A program made the position numbers and the translations under genes. DNA of 64,000 nt from NCBI GenBank assembly GCA_963575745.1, contig CAUYUJ010011270.1:248001-312000 (forward strand). The letters are read 5' to 3'. Shown here piece after piece: positions 19,059-29,545 of this stretch (positions are counted from its first letter, which is position 1; the number at the start of each line of letters is the position of its first letter). This DNA is from Prorocentrum cordatum. Taxonomy: Eukaryota > Sar > Dinophyceae > Prorocentrales > Prorocentraceae. Under the pieces are notes generated by a model. That model made no database searches. It saw only the letters and a program-made list of their open reading frames with translations, and had not been told where the DNA came from.

Positions 19059-21157
19059 ACATCTCGTAGGGCGTCCGCACTTTGATCCCACCATCGTTGT
19101 GGTAACGGGTATGGTACATTGACAATGTCACCCTCGTTCGGCATCTCCTTCCATTTATCCAATCTGGCCCTGCCAGATACGGCATGTAAATAGTATTCCA
19201 CGTTACGTATGTCGAAGCGTATCCGACGACGTGTTTTGGTAGATGTCGCTGTGGCCTTAGTGTTGGCCATGAAGGTCTTGTCACGGATGACGTAACTGCG
19301 GTCGGAACGGCGTGAACGTCGAAAGTTGGCAGGAGAACGTGCTCTAGCGTGGGGTGAGCCACGGGACGAACCGTGGCTCGGGGAACGTCTGCCACGTCCT
19401 TTGTCACTGCCATATGATCTATCACGGCCGCGTGGACTACCGCGTCCGCCGCCACGATTGTCTCGCCCTCGGGAGGTAGATCTCGAAGATCTGTCGCATC
19501 GACTTCTCGATTGACTGCGAGAGTCTGGGGACCTCCTGGATGTTGAACGAGATCGGTCGTATTGGCGTCGGTTGTCACGTCCATGGCGTGAGTCGCTTGC
19601 GTAGCGGAACCCCCCGCGTTGTGAAGAACGTTGGCTTCCTGATCCGCGGGGTGGTGATCGGCCGCGGCTATCCTGACTGGAGGTCCGTGGTCGACTCGGG
19701 CTTCGCTCGGGAGTCTTCGCACCAGGTGTAAGATGAGCATATTTGCATTTATCGCCTCTTGGGCATTCATTCTGTGCGAAATCTTTACACTGTGCGACGC
19801 GTGGAAAGTTACACTTGTCGCCTCTGGTACATGTGTTGCGCCTGGCGAAATCGAAGCAAAATGGTTTCGATGCTGGCTTCTTGTGGTTCGCAGGAGTGGA
19901 CATGCTGCGGCGGGAGTTGCCACGAGCCGTCGATGTTCTGGAAGATTCGTTGTTCTTCCAATCCCTGGAATATGTATGCAAAGCCTTGCGCCGTTCACCA
20001 TTGCGACAATTGCCTTTCTTCCAGGCAGCGCACACGTTGACTTGAGAACGTGTCTCATGTTCGTACCGTAACTTATTTTGATTATTCTCCAATTGTTTAA
20101 GCTCCAGTATGTCCAGGACACGCTGTCGGAGCCAATCGTAGGTACGATTCGGGTCGCTGATCTCCATGCGCTGGTACTCGTACATGTCTTGTTTCATCCA
20201 GGCATGTCTCCGAATCTGTGTACGAAACAAAGATTCCAGGATCTTTGGATCGGGTGCTTCTCGGCACTCCAAAAGTAAAGCGCCCCAGTCAGTAATAAAA
20301 CGTTGCAAATCGTCATCTCTCATCCTTAGTTCTTGAAGGCGCTCAAAGTCGTGCAGGTCGTCATCAACCCCTGTCACTTTGTAGGACTGTAGGATATGCC
20401 AGTGAATCTGGCGTCCTTTGAGCATGCGTCCTGCTTTGTGCTCTCTGGTTTCGATGAGCCTGATTTGGTAGCGCAAGTCCGAGGATAAGATGTCGCTCAG
20501 AGCGGTAGCGAGTTTGCCATCGATGCTCTCAAAGTCTCCACTGTCTTGTAAGTCCCCGAATGTACATTCGGGCTGTTCAGCCACGCATAGGAAGGCGCAT
20601 GCTTTGGATGGTCGCCCTGAGGCGGCCCCGAAGTTCTTCCGTACTTTTTGCTGCCACTCGAGCAGCTGCGTGATCTTAAGCAAGACAGGGACTCGGACGG
20701 TGTCTGACTCCTTGATAGGAGTTGTAGTATGGACCGAAACCGCAGACAGTGGTTGCGAGGGCATCGGTGCACCGTCAGTAGTTAGTTCTGTGCGCACAGG
20801 AGACACATGGCGTGTCTGTGCAGAAGCTGCCGCGGAGGCTGCTCCTGGTGACGTACGTCGTTGTTGTCCTGCGGAAGCTTGTGGTGCTTCGGCGGACGCT
20901 GCCGTCGGCCTGTGCAGGTCGGTTGCAGGTCGAAGGTGGAAATTGGTGTCGTTGGTGTGGTCGATCAGCTGATTCGTCCAGCTCGTCATGTCCTCGTGTA
21001 TTTGTGCCACCTTTTGGCGTGTATACTCATCAGTATCCCGAGAACGTTGTGAGTGCCGATCGAGTCGTTGCTCGTATGCTCGGAGACGGGCGCTTTGCGT
21101 CTCCAGCTCGCTTTCCAGACGTGCGAGGTGACCCTCAACGCGTACCTTCTCAGTATC
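18881..21157 (-). pseudogene. gag: element 1 Gag, C-terminal part with CCCH zinc fingers
   Basis: Nucleocapsid-like half of Gag, in phase with the coiled-coil half upstream and separated from it by one TGA. Contents in order: end of the coiled coil (about 50 codons); a helical capsid-like domain around residues 110-320 of the frame (LLKITQLLEWQQKVRKNFGA through DILELKQLENNQNKL); then three cysteine clusters near residues 327-427, the last a canonical CCCH finger (CKDFAQNECPRGDKCKYAH); then a long Ser-Arg dipeptide-rich tail resembling SR proteins. Most copia Gags have a CCHC knuckle; CCCH fingers are an alternative RNA-binding module. It ends at 18,881 in the frame overlapping protease. Confidence 0.8.
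19052..19058 (-). other. element 1 candidate -1 frameshift site
   Basis: On the minus strand the heptamer CAAAAAG lies at the point where the Gag frame must move back one base to enter the protease frame. The A-site codon pair can re-pair well after slipping, but the first position is C and not A, so it is not a perfect X-XXY-YYZ site. A one-base indel in the A run is the alternative. Confidence 0.35.
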
Positions 21158-22507
21158 TCATTCACGAATAACCTGGGGGAGCTCCAACTGCGCGTGGTCC
21201 GCCGCCTTCTCAACCTCCTGCAACCTGTCAGCGAGGCGGGCGAAATCGTAAACCGTGGGAGGAGAATCCAGCTGGCCAGTCTGGGCTCGTCCGACACGCA
21301 ACTCTGCCAGGGCGTCCTGTACATCAGGAAAACGCTGCTCGATTTCAGAGATCCGGTTAGCGAGTGGCTGCACGACAGCGTTGGTCGCATCAAGCCTTTG
21401 AGTGATGACTCTCTCAGTACGCTGCAACATGTCGATCAGGTTCGACGAGTTGGCGTGCGCTTCGTTGCGAAGCGTCGCCGTAGTGTGGTCTAGGTAAGAT
21501 CGAAGATCATTGATCTGAGACTGAACGTCGCCAAGGTCGGTGGCCTCGGCTGGTGTTGGTCGGTTGCGGAGCTGGTCGTGGATCTCGTCATGTAAAATCC
21601 TGACTGCTGAAACGCCTGTGTCGCGTGCGAGCACAAGCTGTTGCTCCATCTGCGCGAGGTAGTTGCGCAGGTTCTCGACCATCGCCGTTCGTTCACCTGA
21701 GTGTGACACCTCACGATCAACCTGGTACTGCAGTTCACCTATGATGCGTCGATCTTCGGCGATCCTGGAATCAATGATCCCTAAGACGCCGTCCAGATCG
21801 TGGCGCATGGCTGCAGTATCGGCGGCGTTCGTCTGAACGCTCTGCAATAGTCCAGAGTATTGTCTGGGCACGAAGGTTTCAACCTGGTCTCTGAGCTCAG
21901 CTATTTCACCTGCGGCGGACGTTTCCGCCATCTGGTCGTCTGAGATGGAGAGGTGGGGAGCGTCAGCTTCCCTGTGTCCCCTGTCACGGGGAGTGCATGG
22001 CCTCTGAGAGGCAGTACGCGGGCTCGACCTACTCTCGCCGCATGGGCCTGGGGCTCCACGGCGGTTGCGCGCGGACGAGCTGCGACTCGGACCATGTGTG
22101 TGTGGTGTCTCATCCGAGGATACCTTGGGGTACTGCGTCTGCGGCTGTGCCGCCACTGGTCTACTGAATTCCTCGAAGGTGGCTACGTGCTCCGCAACGG
22201 GGACGGTCGCAGGGCTGGGAGTACCAGCGCCTGAAGCCCATCGGCGGTTAGCGCGAAAGCGCCTTGGAGCGTCAGGACCAGTAAGGCTTTCGCCTGACGC
22301 GGTTGGGATTGCTCCCGACAGAGGAGGGGATGGAGGATCGAAGGTAGGCGTGTGAAACTCCTTCCTTCCTGTTCCTACTCCTTCTCCTGTCCCCCCGCGG
22401 GCGGCGCTGCGGTGAAGTTCAGCAGCTAGCCGCGCCTCGGGTCCGTCGGAGCTGGGGGGGGGCACCTGGGACACCAACACAGTCCGCACTAAGGCTCTCA
22501 AACTCAT
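21158..22507 (-). pseudogene. gag: element 1 Gag, N-terminal coiled-coil part
   Basis: Starts at the first in-frame ATG (22,507) and runs to a TGA at 21,158-21,160. The frame is open upstream as far as 22,771 inside the LTR, but has no ATG there. The first about 190 residues are Pro/Ser/Arg-rich and disordered. From about DDQMAETSAAGEIAELRDQV onward it is a long heptad-patterned coiled coil (ELQYQVDREV, LRNYLAQMEQQLVLA, LPQVIRE). The heptads continue in the same frame after the TGA, so the stop breaks one original protein of about 1,200 residues. No domain with a named function is visible; the role would be particle assembly. Confidence 0.7.
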
Positions 22508-22642
22508 CACCGAGCCGTCGCGCCGTCGGAGAGCTCGTACGCGAGGCCCCGATGGACCCCTTGCGGCGCATGCGCCGCTTGGGTTCCATCGAGGCCGCGT
22601 GCGAGGTCGCAACGTGTGGTTCGATGAAAGGTGAGCTTTCAA

Positions 22643-22654
22643 GGGCTGATAACC
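22643..22654 (-). other. element 1 primer-binding site, half-tRNA type
   Basis: Directly inside the 5' LTR the minus strand reads GGTTATCAGCCC. It does not start TGG, so it does not pair with a tRNA 3' CCA end. It agrees at 10 of 12 bases with GGTTATGGGCCC, the complement of the anticodon region of initiator tRNA-Met, the primer site used by Drosophila copia with a cleaved half-tRNA. The match is by memory of that system. Confidence 0.5.
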
Positions 22655-22851
22655 TGTGTATGGAATTGAAGTACAAGGGTACAGAACCCCTGATCCGTTG
22701 GTAGAGGGAAGGAGGGATAGATGGATGTCTTTCCCTCCTGCACGATCAAAAGTCTGACCGATCTGTCCCAATACCTGAGCCCAAACGGCCAGGCGCAGGA
22801 GAGGTGAGGATAAGGAGTATATGTGAAGGTATTACACGGGTTCTATTCACA
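22655..22851 (-). repeat. element 1 5' LTR (197 bp)
   Basis: Partner of 4915-5111. As the 5' LTR it should carry the promoter; in sense direction an ATATA-containing stretch lies about 30 bases in. The Gag frame is open through its downstream half. Confidence 0.95.
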
Positions 22852-22856
22852 TCGTC
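22852..22856. other. target site duplication, right copy (TCGTC)
   Basis: Directly follows the right LTR and matches 4910-4914. Confidence 0.85.
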
Positions 22857-22947
22857 GTCGTCCTCCTCCTCATCCTCCTGACCCTCCTCATTATCCTCCT
22901 CCTCCTCCTCCTCCTCCTCCTCCTCCTCCTCCTCCTCCCCCTCCTCC
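22857..22947. repeat. (TCC)n microsatellite
   Basis: Continuation of the pyrimidine tract split by element 1, here an almost pure TCC run. Proline or arginine frames across it are artefacts. Confidence 0.9.
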
Positions 22948-23326
22948 TAAAGCGCTGAGGATCGATAGTCCGAGCCCTGTTCAGAAGGCGATACCTAAGA
23001 AAGGTTGGGCGCTGGCGAATGGTTGAACGGCCTTCTAAGAAGGCAGAGGGCTTCTCAGATGGGTTCGGAGGCTTCCAAGAAAACTTCTTAGAAACCTCCG
23101 ATACTCTTCGAAGAAACACCCGACGCGCGCGCTCGCCGCCGAACCTTTCCGACCCAGGCACATCGCTTGTGTCCAGAAGACTGACATTAACCTTCGGCCT
23201 CTGCTCCCCTCCCTTTTTTCTCCGAGGCCGGCATGTACCCATGTATCCACTACTTTCGTCACTTGAGCTTCCACAGCGCCAAGAGGCACTCTCTACATGT
23301 ATATATACATATACATATTACATATG
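22948..23326. other. unassigned spacer ending in a short TA/CATA tract
   Basis: No domain is recognised on either strand. The last 30 bases (23,298-23,326) are TA/CATA-rich and lead straight into a hairpin. Confidence 0.4.
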
Positions 23327-23368
23327 CTAGAACCATCGCGCGCGCTTCTCGCACGCTCAAGTTCTAGC
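23327..23368. repeat. CTAGAACC hairpin, degenerate copy
   Basis: Starts CTAGAACCATCGCGCGCGC and ends near GTTCTAGC. The right arm has decayed (TTCTCGCACGC in place of TTCGCGCGCGC). It lies right of a short CATA/TA tract. Same family as 24,646; 28,456; 34,699; 35,561; 49,948; 58,737; 61,179. Confidence 0.8.
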
Positions 23369-24640
23369 TAGGCTTGAAAGGTTAACTCATGTAATCTCGT
23401 GTTGGTCGCTTCTTGCGTCCAGGGACTCCCTTGGATACTCTGCTCAAGCCTCGGAATCGTATAGAACGGGAAGTGCGGAAACGCAGAAATCATGAATTTC
23501 CTTTACGTATTCAACGAATTGTGGCCCTCAAAGGCTTCCTGTTTTTTTGGGGGGAGGTGAAAGGGGTCTGAATTGTGGTCTGTTGTGCAAGAGTGGACCC
23601 GGGGCCAAATTTTTTAAAAAGAGGTATTGTGGGATTTCCATGCTTTTCCAGTTCCTCGGCGCTGTTCGGCGCTGTTTTACTTTTTTGTTTGTGCCTCGCG
23701 GGTTTTGTTAGCTGGGCCCCTCAGGGGTGTGGGATCTTCCGTGAGGTCGTCATGGGCTGTCCTTCGGCGTCTTGGGGTCTCCCCCCGGGAAGCCGGGAGG
23801 CGCGGTATCGGCCAGATGTCAGGAGATGTGTGGGACCCCCGAGTAGGAGTCCCACTCTTTTGTTAAGGGAATTCTGGGAATTCCGGTTTTTGTTAAAAAT
23901 CCTCGATCTTCGAGGGTTGGGAGCGGGAAAACGTGAGAAGGCGAAAAACATAGGAAAAACAATGGAAATCAACGATTTGACCCTCTTTGGGCTCTCTCGG
24001 GACAGCAGCTCTCCTGGGCTGTTCTGGGAGAATCGTCGGGGTCTCTTTGGGGCCTCTCAGGGATCGGGGGGGTGTTGGGGGCCTCTAGGGGGTCCCGGAG
24101 GCCTCTCGGAGGTCTCTGGAAGCTTCCTGCTCCCGCTCTTGGGCCCATCTTGGACCTGTTCTGGGGCGGTCTGGGGCTGTGCTGGGCGCCTCTTCGGCGG
24201 TCTTGGAGCCTTCTTGGCCCGTCTTGTGGCCGTCCTGAGGGTCTCTTGGGTGGTCTTGGGGCGGTCTTGGAAGCCTCTTCGGCGCTCTTGGACAATTGGA
24301 AGCTCGAAAACGCGAGAAGTCAAAAACAGTTGAAACAAAACCAATGAACATCTACGATTTGGGCCTCTTCGTTCCGTCCCGGAACGCCTCTCGGACCTCT
24401 CTTGGGGTCTCTTGGAGGCCACCTGGGAGCCTCGAGAGCCGTCGGAAGGCTGACTTGGGCTGCTCGGGGGCGTCTTGGACCATTCTTTCGAATTCTGGGG
24501 GCTTCTGGGAGGCGTCTTGGGCCCTCCTGGGACGCTGTGGAGGCTCCCCGGAAAGGCCGGGGGAGCGGTGCCGGGAGCGTCCCCGATATGTGGCGGGGAG
24601 GTGTGGGACGCAGGGCCGGGGGGGGCGGTATTGACTTATA
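23369..24640. repeat. dispersed repeat module A, copy 1
   Basis: About 1.3 kb that matches 58,778-60,150 in order and wording, starting right after a hairpin in both: a unique-looking head (TTCTTGCGTCCAGGGA, AATCGTATAGAA, CTCAAAGGCTTCCTG), then the GAGGCGCGGTA...GGCCAGATGTCAG segment, then degenerate CTTGGGGCC repeats with ACATTGAAAA-like A-rich breaks. A partial copy lies at 25,520-26,335. Frames across it on both strands are repeat artefacts. Confidence 0.8.
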
Positions 24641-24645
24641 TTATA

Positions 24646-24684
24646 TAGAACCGCGCGCGCGCTTCGCGCGCGCTTGGGTTCTAG
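24646..24684. repeat. CTAGAACC-family hairpin
   Basis: TAGAACC and GGTTCTA arms around a GCGCGCGC-TTC-GCGCGCGC stem. A short TA-rich stretch (TTATATTATA) precedes it, after a G/C-rich run ending in CGGTATTG. Confidence 0.85.
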
Positions 24685-25519
24685 CGCATGCCATGGCGTT
24701 GTTAGCTGCGCGTGCTTTGCGGACAGGTTCACTCCATGCCTTGCTTTACCTCGTTCTCCAATATTCCTTATACGTCCTTCCTCGTAGCCCTCCAGACTCT
24801 CTCGGTTGTCCTCGCTTTTCGTTTGTCGGTCTTATCGACGGCCTCCTCTTGCTTGGTATTATGCAGGGGCTTCGAGCTGTTCAGGGCCGGCGTGGGAAGG
24901 TATTCAATATGAAGCGGGCTGGCTTGAAATGTACGGGTCTTCTGTGGGGGCCCGCTTGGGCCCCTCTTGGGCTCTTCTTCGAAGTTGTGGGGCCGTCTCG
25001 AGCCTCGGCGCTATGTGAAGCTCTCCCGAAGTCATCCGAAGGAGACGAGCGTGAGCGTTACTGAATATGGAGAAACCTGAATGGCTTTTGCGTTTGAGGC
25101 TCTCTGGGGTCATTTGGGAGGGCCTTTGGGAGTTCCACTGGGGCATCTTGTGGCCCCTGGGGGCCGCCTTGAAGCATCTTGCAGCGTCTTAGGGGCCATC
25201 TTGGCGGCCAGCGGGAGTCGCTTGCTCTGAGTAGAAAGTGCCTGGGATGCAGCGGCCAGCGCTGTACATGAGCTGCTACCTTGGGCTGCAGCTCGCTGGA
25301 TACTGCTGCGTGAAAGGCGCTGCTACCCTGGGCTGCAGCACCATGCAATTAAATACCCCAACATTACTTATCCCACACGGCACTTGAACGAGAGATGGAC
25401 ACGCTTGGTTCGCGCATGAATTTCTGTCCTGAATCCTGAATGGATGAGCATCTAACCCAAATCCACAATTCCCGGATTCCTTGGGGCCTTCGGAGACTCC
25501 GCGAAAACGTTAAGAAGCC
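24685..25519. other. no recognisable gene
   Basis: Mixed sequence. A stretch at about 25,240-25,345 repeats CTGCTACC(T)TGGGCTGCAGC twice. No protein domain is seen on either strand. Confidence 0.45.
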
Positions 25520-26335
25520 GGAGGCGCGGCACCGGCCAGATGTCAGGGGATATGTAGGACCCCCGAGTAGGAGTTCCACTTTGATGAAAAAAAGGAATTC
25601 TTGGAATTCCCTCTCTTTTGTCCCAAATCCTCGATCTTTCAGGGCTGGAAGCGGGAAAACGTGAGAAGGCGAAAAACATTGGAAAAAACATGGAAATCAA
25701 CGATTTGACCCTCTTTGTTCTCTCTCGGGACGGCTCTCGCAGCTCTCTTGGGCTGTTCTTGGAGCCTCGTCGGGGTCTCTTCGGGGCCTCTCAAGGATCG
25801 GGAGTGTGTGTTGGGGGCCTCTGGGGGTTCCCGGAGGCCTCTCGGAAGTCTCTGGAAGCCTCCTGCTCCCGCTCTTGGGCACATCTTGGGCCTGTTCTGG
25901 GGTGGTGTGGGACTGTGCTGGGCGCCTGTTCGGCAGTCTTGGAGCCTTCTTTGCCCGTCTTGTGGCCGTCCTGAGGGTCTCTTGGGTGGTCTTGGGGCGG
26001 TCTTGGAAGCCTCTTCGGCGCTCTTGGACCGTTGGAAGCTCGAAAACGCGAAAGCCAAAAACATTGAAAAGACCATTGAACATATACGAGTTTGGCCTCT
26101 TCGGGTCGTACTGTGATACCTATCAGACTTCTTGGGGTCTCTTGGAGGCCACCTGGGAGCCTCGAGAGCCGTCGGAAGGCTGACTTGGGCTGCTCGGGAG
26201 CGTCTTGGGCCATCCTTTCGCATTCTGGGGGCTCCTGGGGGGCGTCTTGGGCCCTCCTGGAGCGCTGTGGAGGCTCCCCGGAAAGGCCGGGGGAGCGGTG
26301 CCGGGAGCGTCCCCGAGATGTGGCCATATCTTTTC
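25520..26335. repeat. dispersed repeat module A, partial copy
   Basis: Matches the middle and end of module A (GGCCAGATGTCAGGGGATATG, then GGGAAAACGTGAGAAGGCG, then the degenerate CTTGGGGCC repeats). Its head is missing. It passes without a break into the non-coding chain that starts near 26,139. Confidence 0.75.
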
Positions 26336-26336
26336 A

Positions 26337-26464
26337 GCGCGTTCCGGGAGCATCTTCCGGGAACGCGCTCGTGGCAGGGCGCCCACGTCCGAGCACGTTG
26401 GCATGGGAAACCGCAGCGCGTGATCATTCCAGCGCGTTCCGGCGAAGACCGTCCGGAACGCGCT
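26337..26464. repeat. paired GCGCGTTCC inverted repeats
   Basis: Two hairpin-forming segments: GCGCGTTCCGGGAGC...GGAACGCGC, and GCGCGTTCCGGCG with CCGTCCGGAACGCGC. Both recur at 35,064-35,190 and 46,994-47,120. Confidence 0.75.
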
Positions 26465-27350
26465 TGGGCAAGCGCTGGGTTTGGGGAAGGCGAGTGGGAA
26501 CCGTTCAGGCAGTTTGGGATGCTCGGGGCAACAGGCGGAAGCCATCCTCATAAGACATGCAATCTTCCCGGAGCCGTCTTGCAGAAAGCACAGGAAAAAT
26601 GAGAGCCTGCAGTCGTTCCTGGAACCGTCTTGGAACCCTCTTGGGCTGCCCTGGAGTATGTTGGAGCCCTCTGCGGAATGGTCTTGAAGCCCGCGCCGAG
26701 GATCTGGAAAATGTCTGGGACCATCGCGGCGGCCTCCGAGGCCCGGGACGCGGAAACCCTATAAAAACAAAGGGAAAATGAGCCCGGGTACTCCCATGGA
26801 GGGTCGAGGCAGCTGTTTTCGGGCCCCGGGCCTGCCCCCCTTCTTGGGCCTCTCTTGGGGCTCTTGGGGCCCTCTCGGGCAGTCTTGGGCGCCTCAAGCA
26901 CCGTCTTGGGGCCCTCGCGGGCCGTCTTGGGGCCCTCTTGGAGGCCTCTATATGGGAGCGGTATTGGAAGCCTCTTGGGCCGTCTTGGAGCATCGGGATG
27001 GCAAAAGGCCGAAACATTAAAACCCGTCAAAGCCCTATCGTAAAACAATGAGTTGTGCCTTTTGGGGCCACCTTGGGAGATCTCTTGGATCCTCGTCGGC
27101 CCTCTTGGGAGCTTCTTGGGGGCCTCTTGGATTCGATTGGGGGCCTCTCGGGACTTCCCGAGAACATCTCGGGGTAGAAAGCTCGGATTCTCGGTTCGTG
27201 TTTCCCTTCTTGGGGGCCGTCTTGGGGCCCTCTCGGGCCGTCGTGGGCGCCTCAGGCACCGCCTTGGGGCCCTCGTGGGCCGCCCAGGGCCCTCTTGGAA
27301 GCCTCTTCGGCTATCTTGGCGCTGCCTTGGAGGCCTCTTCCTCCTCCCCG

Positions 27351-27480
27351 TCCCCCTCCTCCTCCTCCTCCTCCTCCTTCTCCTCCTCCTCCTCCTCCTC
27401 CCTCCCTCCTCCTCCTCCTCCTCCTCCTCCTCCTCCTCCTCCTCCTCCTCCTCCTCCTCCTCCTCCTCCTCCTCCTCCTC
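27351..27480. repeat. (TCC)n microsatellite
   Basis: Long TCC run inside chain copy I. The equivalent runs at 36,566 (copy II) and 53,270 (copy III) have different lengths. It is followed after 40 bases by an inverted repeat TTCCGG...CCGGAA (27,530-27,551). Confidence 0.9.
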
Positions 27481-28368
27481 CCACTCCAACTCTCTCTACT
27501 ATTGATCTTCCTCCTCCTCCTGCAGCGTGTTCCGGAAGGCTCCCTCCGGAACATGCGGTGCACAAGTGCTGTCACTGCTCCCGCCACCGTGCCCTGGGTG
27601 GTGGGTCAGAAGCCTCATGGGTGTTGGTTTGGATCTCGTGGTTGGCCTGTCGGGGACGTCGTGAAGGCAGTTTCGCAGCTTCTCGGTAGCCGTTTTGGGA
27701 CTGTTGTGGGGCCTCCTCGGGGCTGTTTTGTGGCCTCTTTAAGCGTCGTTTGGGCCTTCTGGGTGCCTCTAGGGGGCCTCCTGGGGCCTCTTGGGGGCTA
27801 CTTGGGGCACACTTCAGGCGGGAAGGTCGAATTTTGGAGTCGTGGTCCCCCTCTTGGGCGCGTCTTGGGGCCGTCTTGGGGCTCTGTTGGGCTGTCTTGG
27901 GCGACTCTGGGGCCGTCTTGGGGCCCTCTTGGGCCGTATTGGGGCGCTCTTGGGGGCCTATTGAGCCGTCGTGGAACGTCGGACAGCCGAAAAAGCTGGA
28001 AGGCCAAAACCGTTCGAAAACCGTCGTAAAATTAGCGATTTCGGCCTCCGGAAGTGCTCTGGAGAGGCGTCTTGAAGCGTCGTGGAGTGCCTTGGGGGGC
28101 CTCTCGGGCCGTCTTGGGCCTATCTTGGGCGTCCTGGAACGGTCTTTCGGCGACTCGGGGCCCGCTTGGGCCGTCTTGGGAGCCCCTGGAGGCCCTCCTG
28201 GACTATTTTGGACCTCCCCGGCCGCCCCGTCCTCCCATGGGGGGTCGGAGGCGGCGGCCTCTGAGGCCCAGGACGCGGAAACCCTATGAAAAACACATGG
28301 AAAATGAGCCCCCGTACTCCCATGGAGGGTCGAGGCAGCTGTTTTCGGGCCCCGGGCCTGCTCCCCCG

Positions 28369-28377
28369 GGATATATA

Positions 28378-28453
<76 letters not shown>

Positions 28454-28494
28454 AACTAGAACCACGCGCGCGCTTCGCGCGCGCTTAGGTTCTG
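28369..28494. repeat. (TA)n microsatellite plus CTAGAACC hairpin
   Basis: Left edge CCCCCGGGATATAT, about 85 bases of TA repeats, then the hairpin at 28,456-28,494 (CTAGAACC...GGTTCTG). It closes chain copy I. Confidence 0.9.
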
Positions 28495-28530
28495 TCGAAT
28501 CACAGACCCAGGAATCGTTGTGAGAAGAAA

Positions 28531-29150
28531 TTGGGGACGCGAAGTCGAAGCCAATCTGGCGCCAATCTGGCGGCCCCTTATCGGGCAAAAATTGGCAATC
28601 TGGCGGGGGAGCCAGCGAGGTAACAGACTGGCGAGCAAGTAGAAATCTCCAACCTGGCCACGCCGGAGTGGCCCTGGATCCCAAGGCAATATGTTAGTCT
28701 GGCCTTCGGCTACCCAGGAGAAGGGCGAGACACTGAAATCTTGGGACGCGAAGTCGAAGCCAATCTGGCGGCCCCAATCAGGCAAAAGTTGGCAATCTGG
28801 CGGAGAGCAAGCGAGGTTACAGACTGGCGAGCAAGGAAAAACCTCCAACCTGGCCAAGCCAGAGTGGACCCTGGAACCCAAGGCAATCTGTCAGTCTGGC
28901 CTTCGACTGTCCAGGAGAAGAGCGAGACACTGAAATCTTGGGACGCGAAGTCGAAGCCAATCTGGCGCCAATCTGGCGGCCCCATTCTGGCAAAAGTTGG
29001 CAATCTGGCGAGGGAGCCAGCGAGGTTACAGACTGGCGAGCAAGGAAAAACCTCCAACCTGGCCACGCCAGAGTGGCCCCTGGAACCCAAGGCAATCTGT
29101 CAGTCTGGCCTTCGACTGTCGAGAAGAAGGGCGGGACACTGGAAACGCAA
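28531..29150. repeat. about 200-bp tandem repeat, three copies
   Basis: Units begin TTGGGACGCGAAGTCGAAGC at 28,531 (as TTGGGGACGC), 28,741 and 28,938, giving spacings of 210 and 197. Within a unit CCAATCTGGCG occurs once or twice, which explains the length difference. No coding potential is inferred. Confidence 0.9.
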
Positions 29151-29283
29151 AGTCGTCTCAAAATCGACCCCGGGACTCCGAACGCTCCAACGTTTCGGGC
29201 TGCGCCCAGCCGCTGCGACGAGGGGCCCTAGACCAAGGTGCCCCCAGGACTCCCCGGGAAGCTTCGGCGGCGTCCACAGCACC
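29151..29283. other. short spacer, nothing recognised
   Basis: GC-rich spacer between the tandem repeat and a TCC run. Confidence 0.4.
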
Positions 29284-29398
29284 TCCTCCTCCTTCTCCTG
29301 CTCCTCCTCTTCCTCCTCCTCCCTCTCCTCCTCCTCCTCCTCCTCCTCCTCCTCCTCCTCCTCCTTCTCCTCCTCCTCCTCCTCCTCCTCCTCCTCTA
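29284..29398. repeat. (TCC)n microsatellite at the LINE 3' end
   Basis: TCC run. On the minus strand it is a GGA run following the LINE relic, where many LINEs carry a simple-repeat tail. Confidence 0.85.
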
Positions 29399-29545
29399 GT
29401 TCCTCTAGTTCCTACCAGGAGGCGGTCCGCTCTGCAAACCAGCCTCGGCCCCAAACGGGGATCAAAACACTCCACGGCAGACCCAGGACCCGCCAGGCAG
29501 GAGGCCTGGCGCGGGGGGCCCCTTGGAGTCCGATCAAAACCAAAA

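Larger units (their letters stand above)
4915..22851 (-). mobile_element. element 1: giant Ty1/copia LTR retrotransposon, 17.9 kb
   Basis: Complete element on the minus strand. It is bounded by two 197-bp direct repeats beginning TGTG and ending CACA, flanked by TCGTC duplications, with a primer-binding site inside the 5' LTR and a G-rich polypurine tract inside the 3' LTR. Order in sense direction: Gag (coiled coil, then CCCH zinc fingers and an RS-rich tail), protease, integrase, reverse transcriptase, RNase H, then three extra frames. Integrase before RT places it in Ty1/copia. Typical copia elements are 5-9 kb, so the extra 8 kb is unusual. The LTRs differ at 9 of 197 sites (8 transitions). 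Gag-Pol carries four in-frame stops (TGA 21,158; TAA 18,312; TAA 16,094; TGA 14,081) and several frame changes, so this copy is probably dead. Confidence 0.95.
26139..28300. repeat. non-coding repeat chain, copy I
   Basis: Reference copy of a chain found three times. Order: CTGGGAGCCTCGAGAGCCG segment; two GCGCGTTCC inverted repeats (26,337-26,374 and 26,430-26,464); a segment ending GGCAGCTGTTTTCGGGCCCC; 21-bp CTTGGGGCC repeats; AATCGTAAAACAATGAGTTG (27,025-27,055); a TCC run; the TTCCGG inverted repeat; then GGGACGTCGTGAAGGCAG (27,652) and further repeats. It lacks the insertions present in copies II and III, so it shows their empty sites at about 26,577-26,600, 26,993-27,030 and 27,645-27,655. 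Confidence 0.85.

Noticed and set aside
14081-21160. Reassigned stop codons to explain in-frame TGA and TAA in element 1
   Set aside because: Only a few stops, mixed types, accompanied by frameshifts and 4.6% LTR divergence; element 2 in the same window uses normal stops. Decay is simpler.
22507-22771. Starting element 1 Gag inside the LTR at 22,771
   Set aside because: The codon there is TTG; the first in-frame ATG is at 22,507.
23575-28289. Frames of 150-260 codons rich in PRGPQDG or GRLGAL repeats
   Set aside because: Produced by the 21-bp degenerate repeat; present on both strands and not bounded by real gene features.
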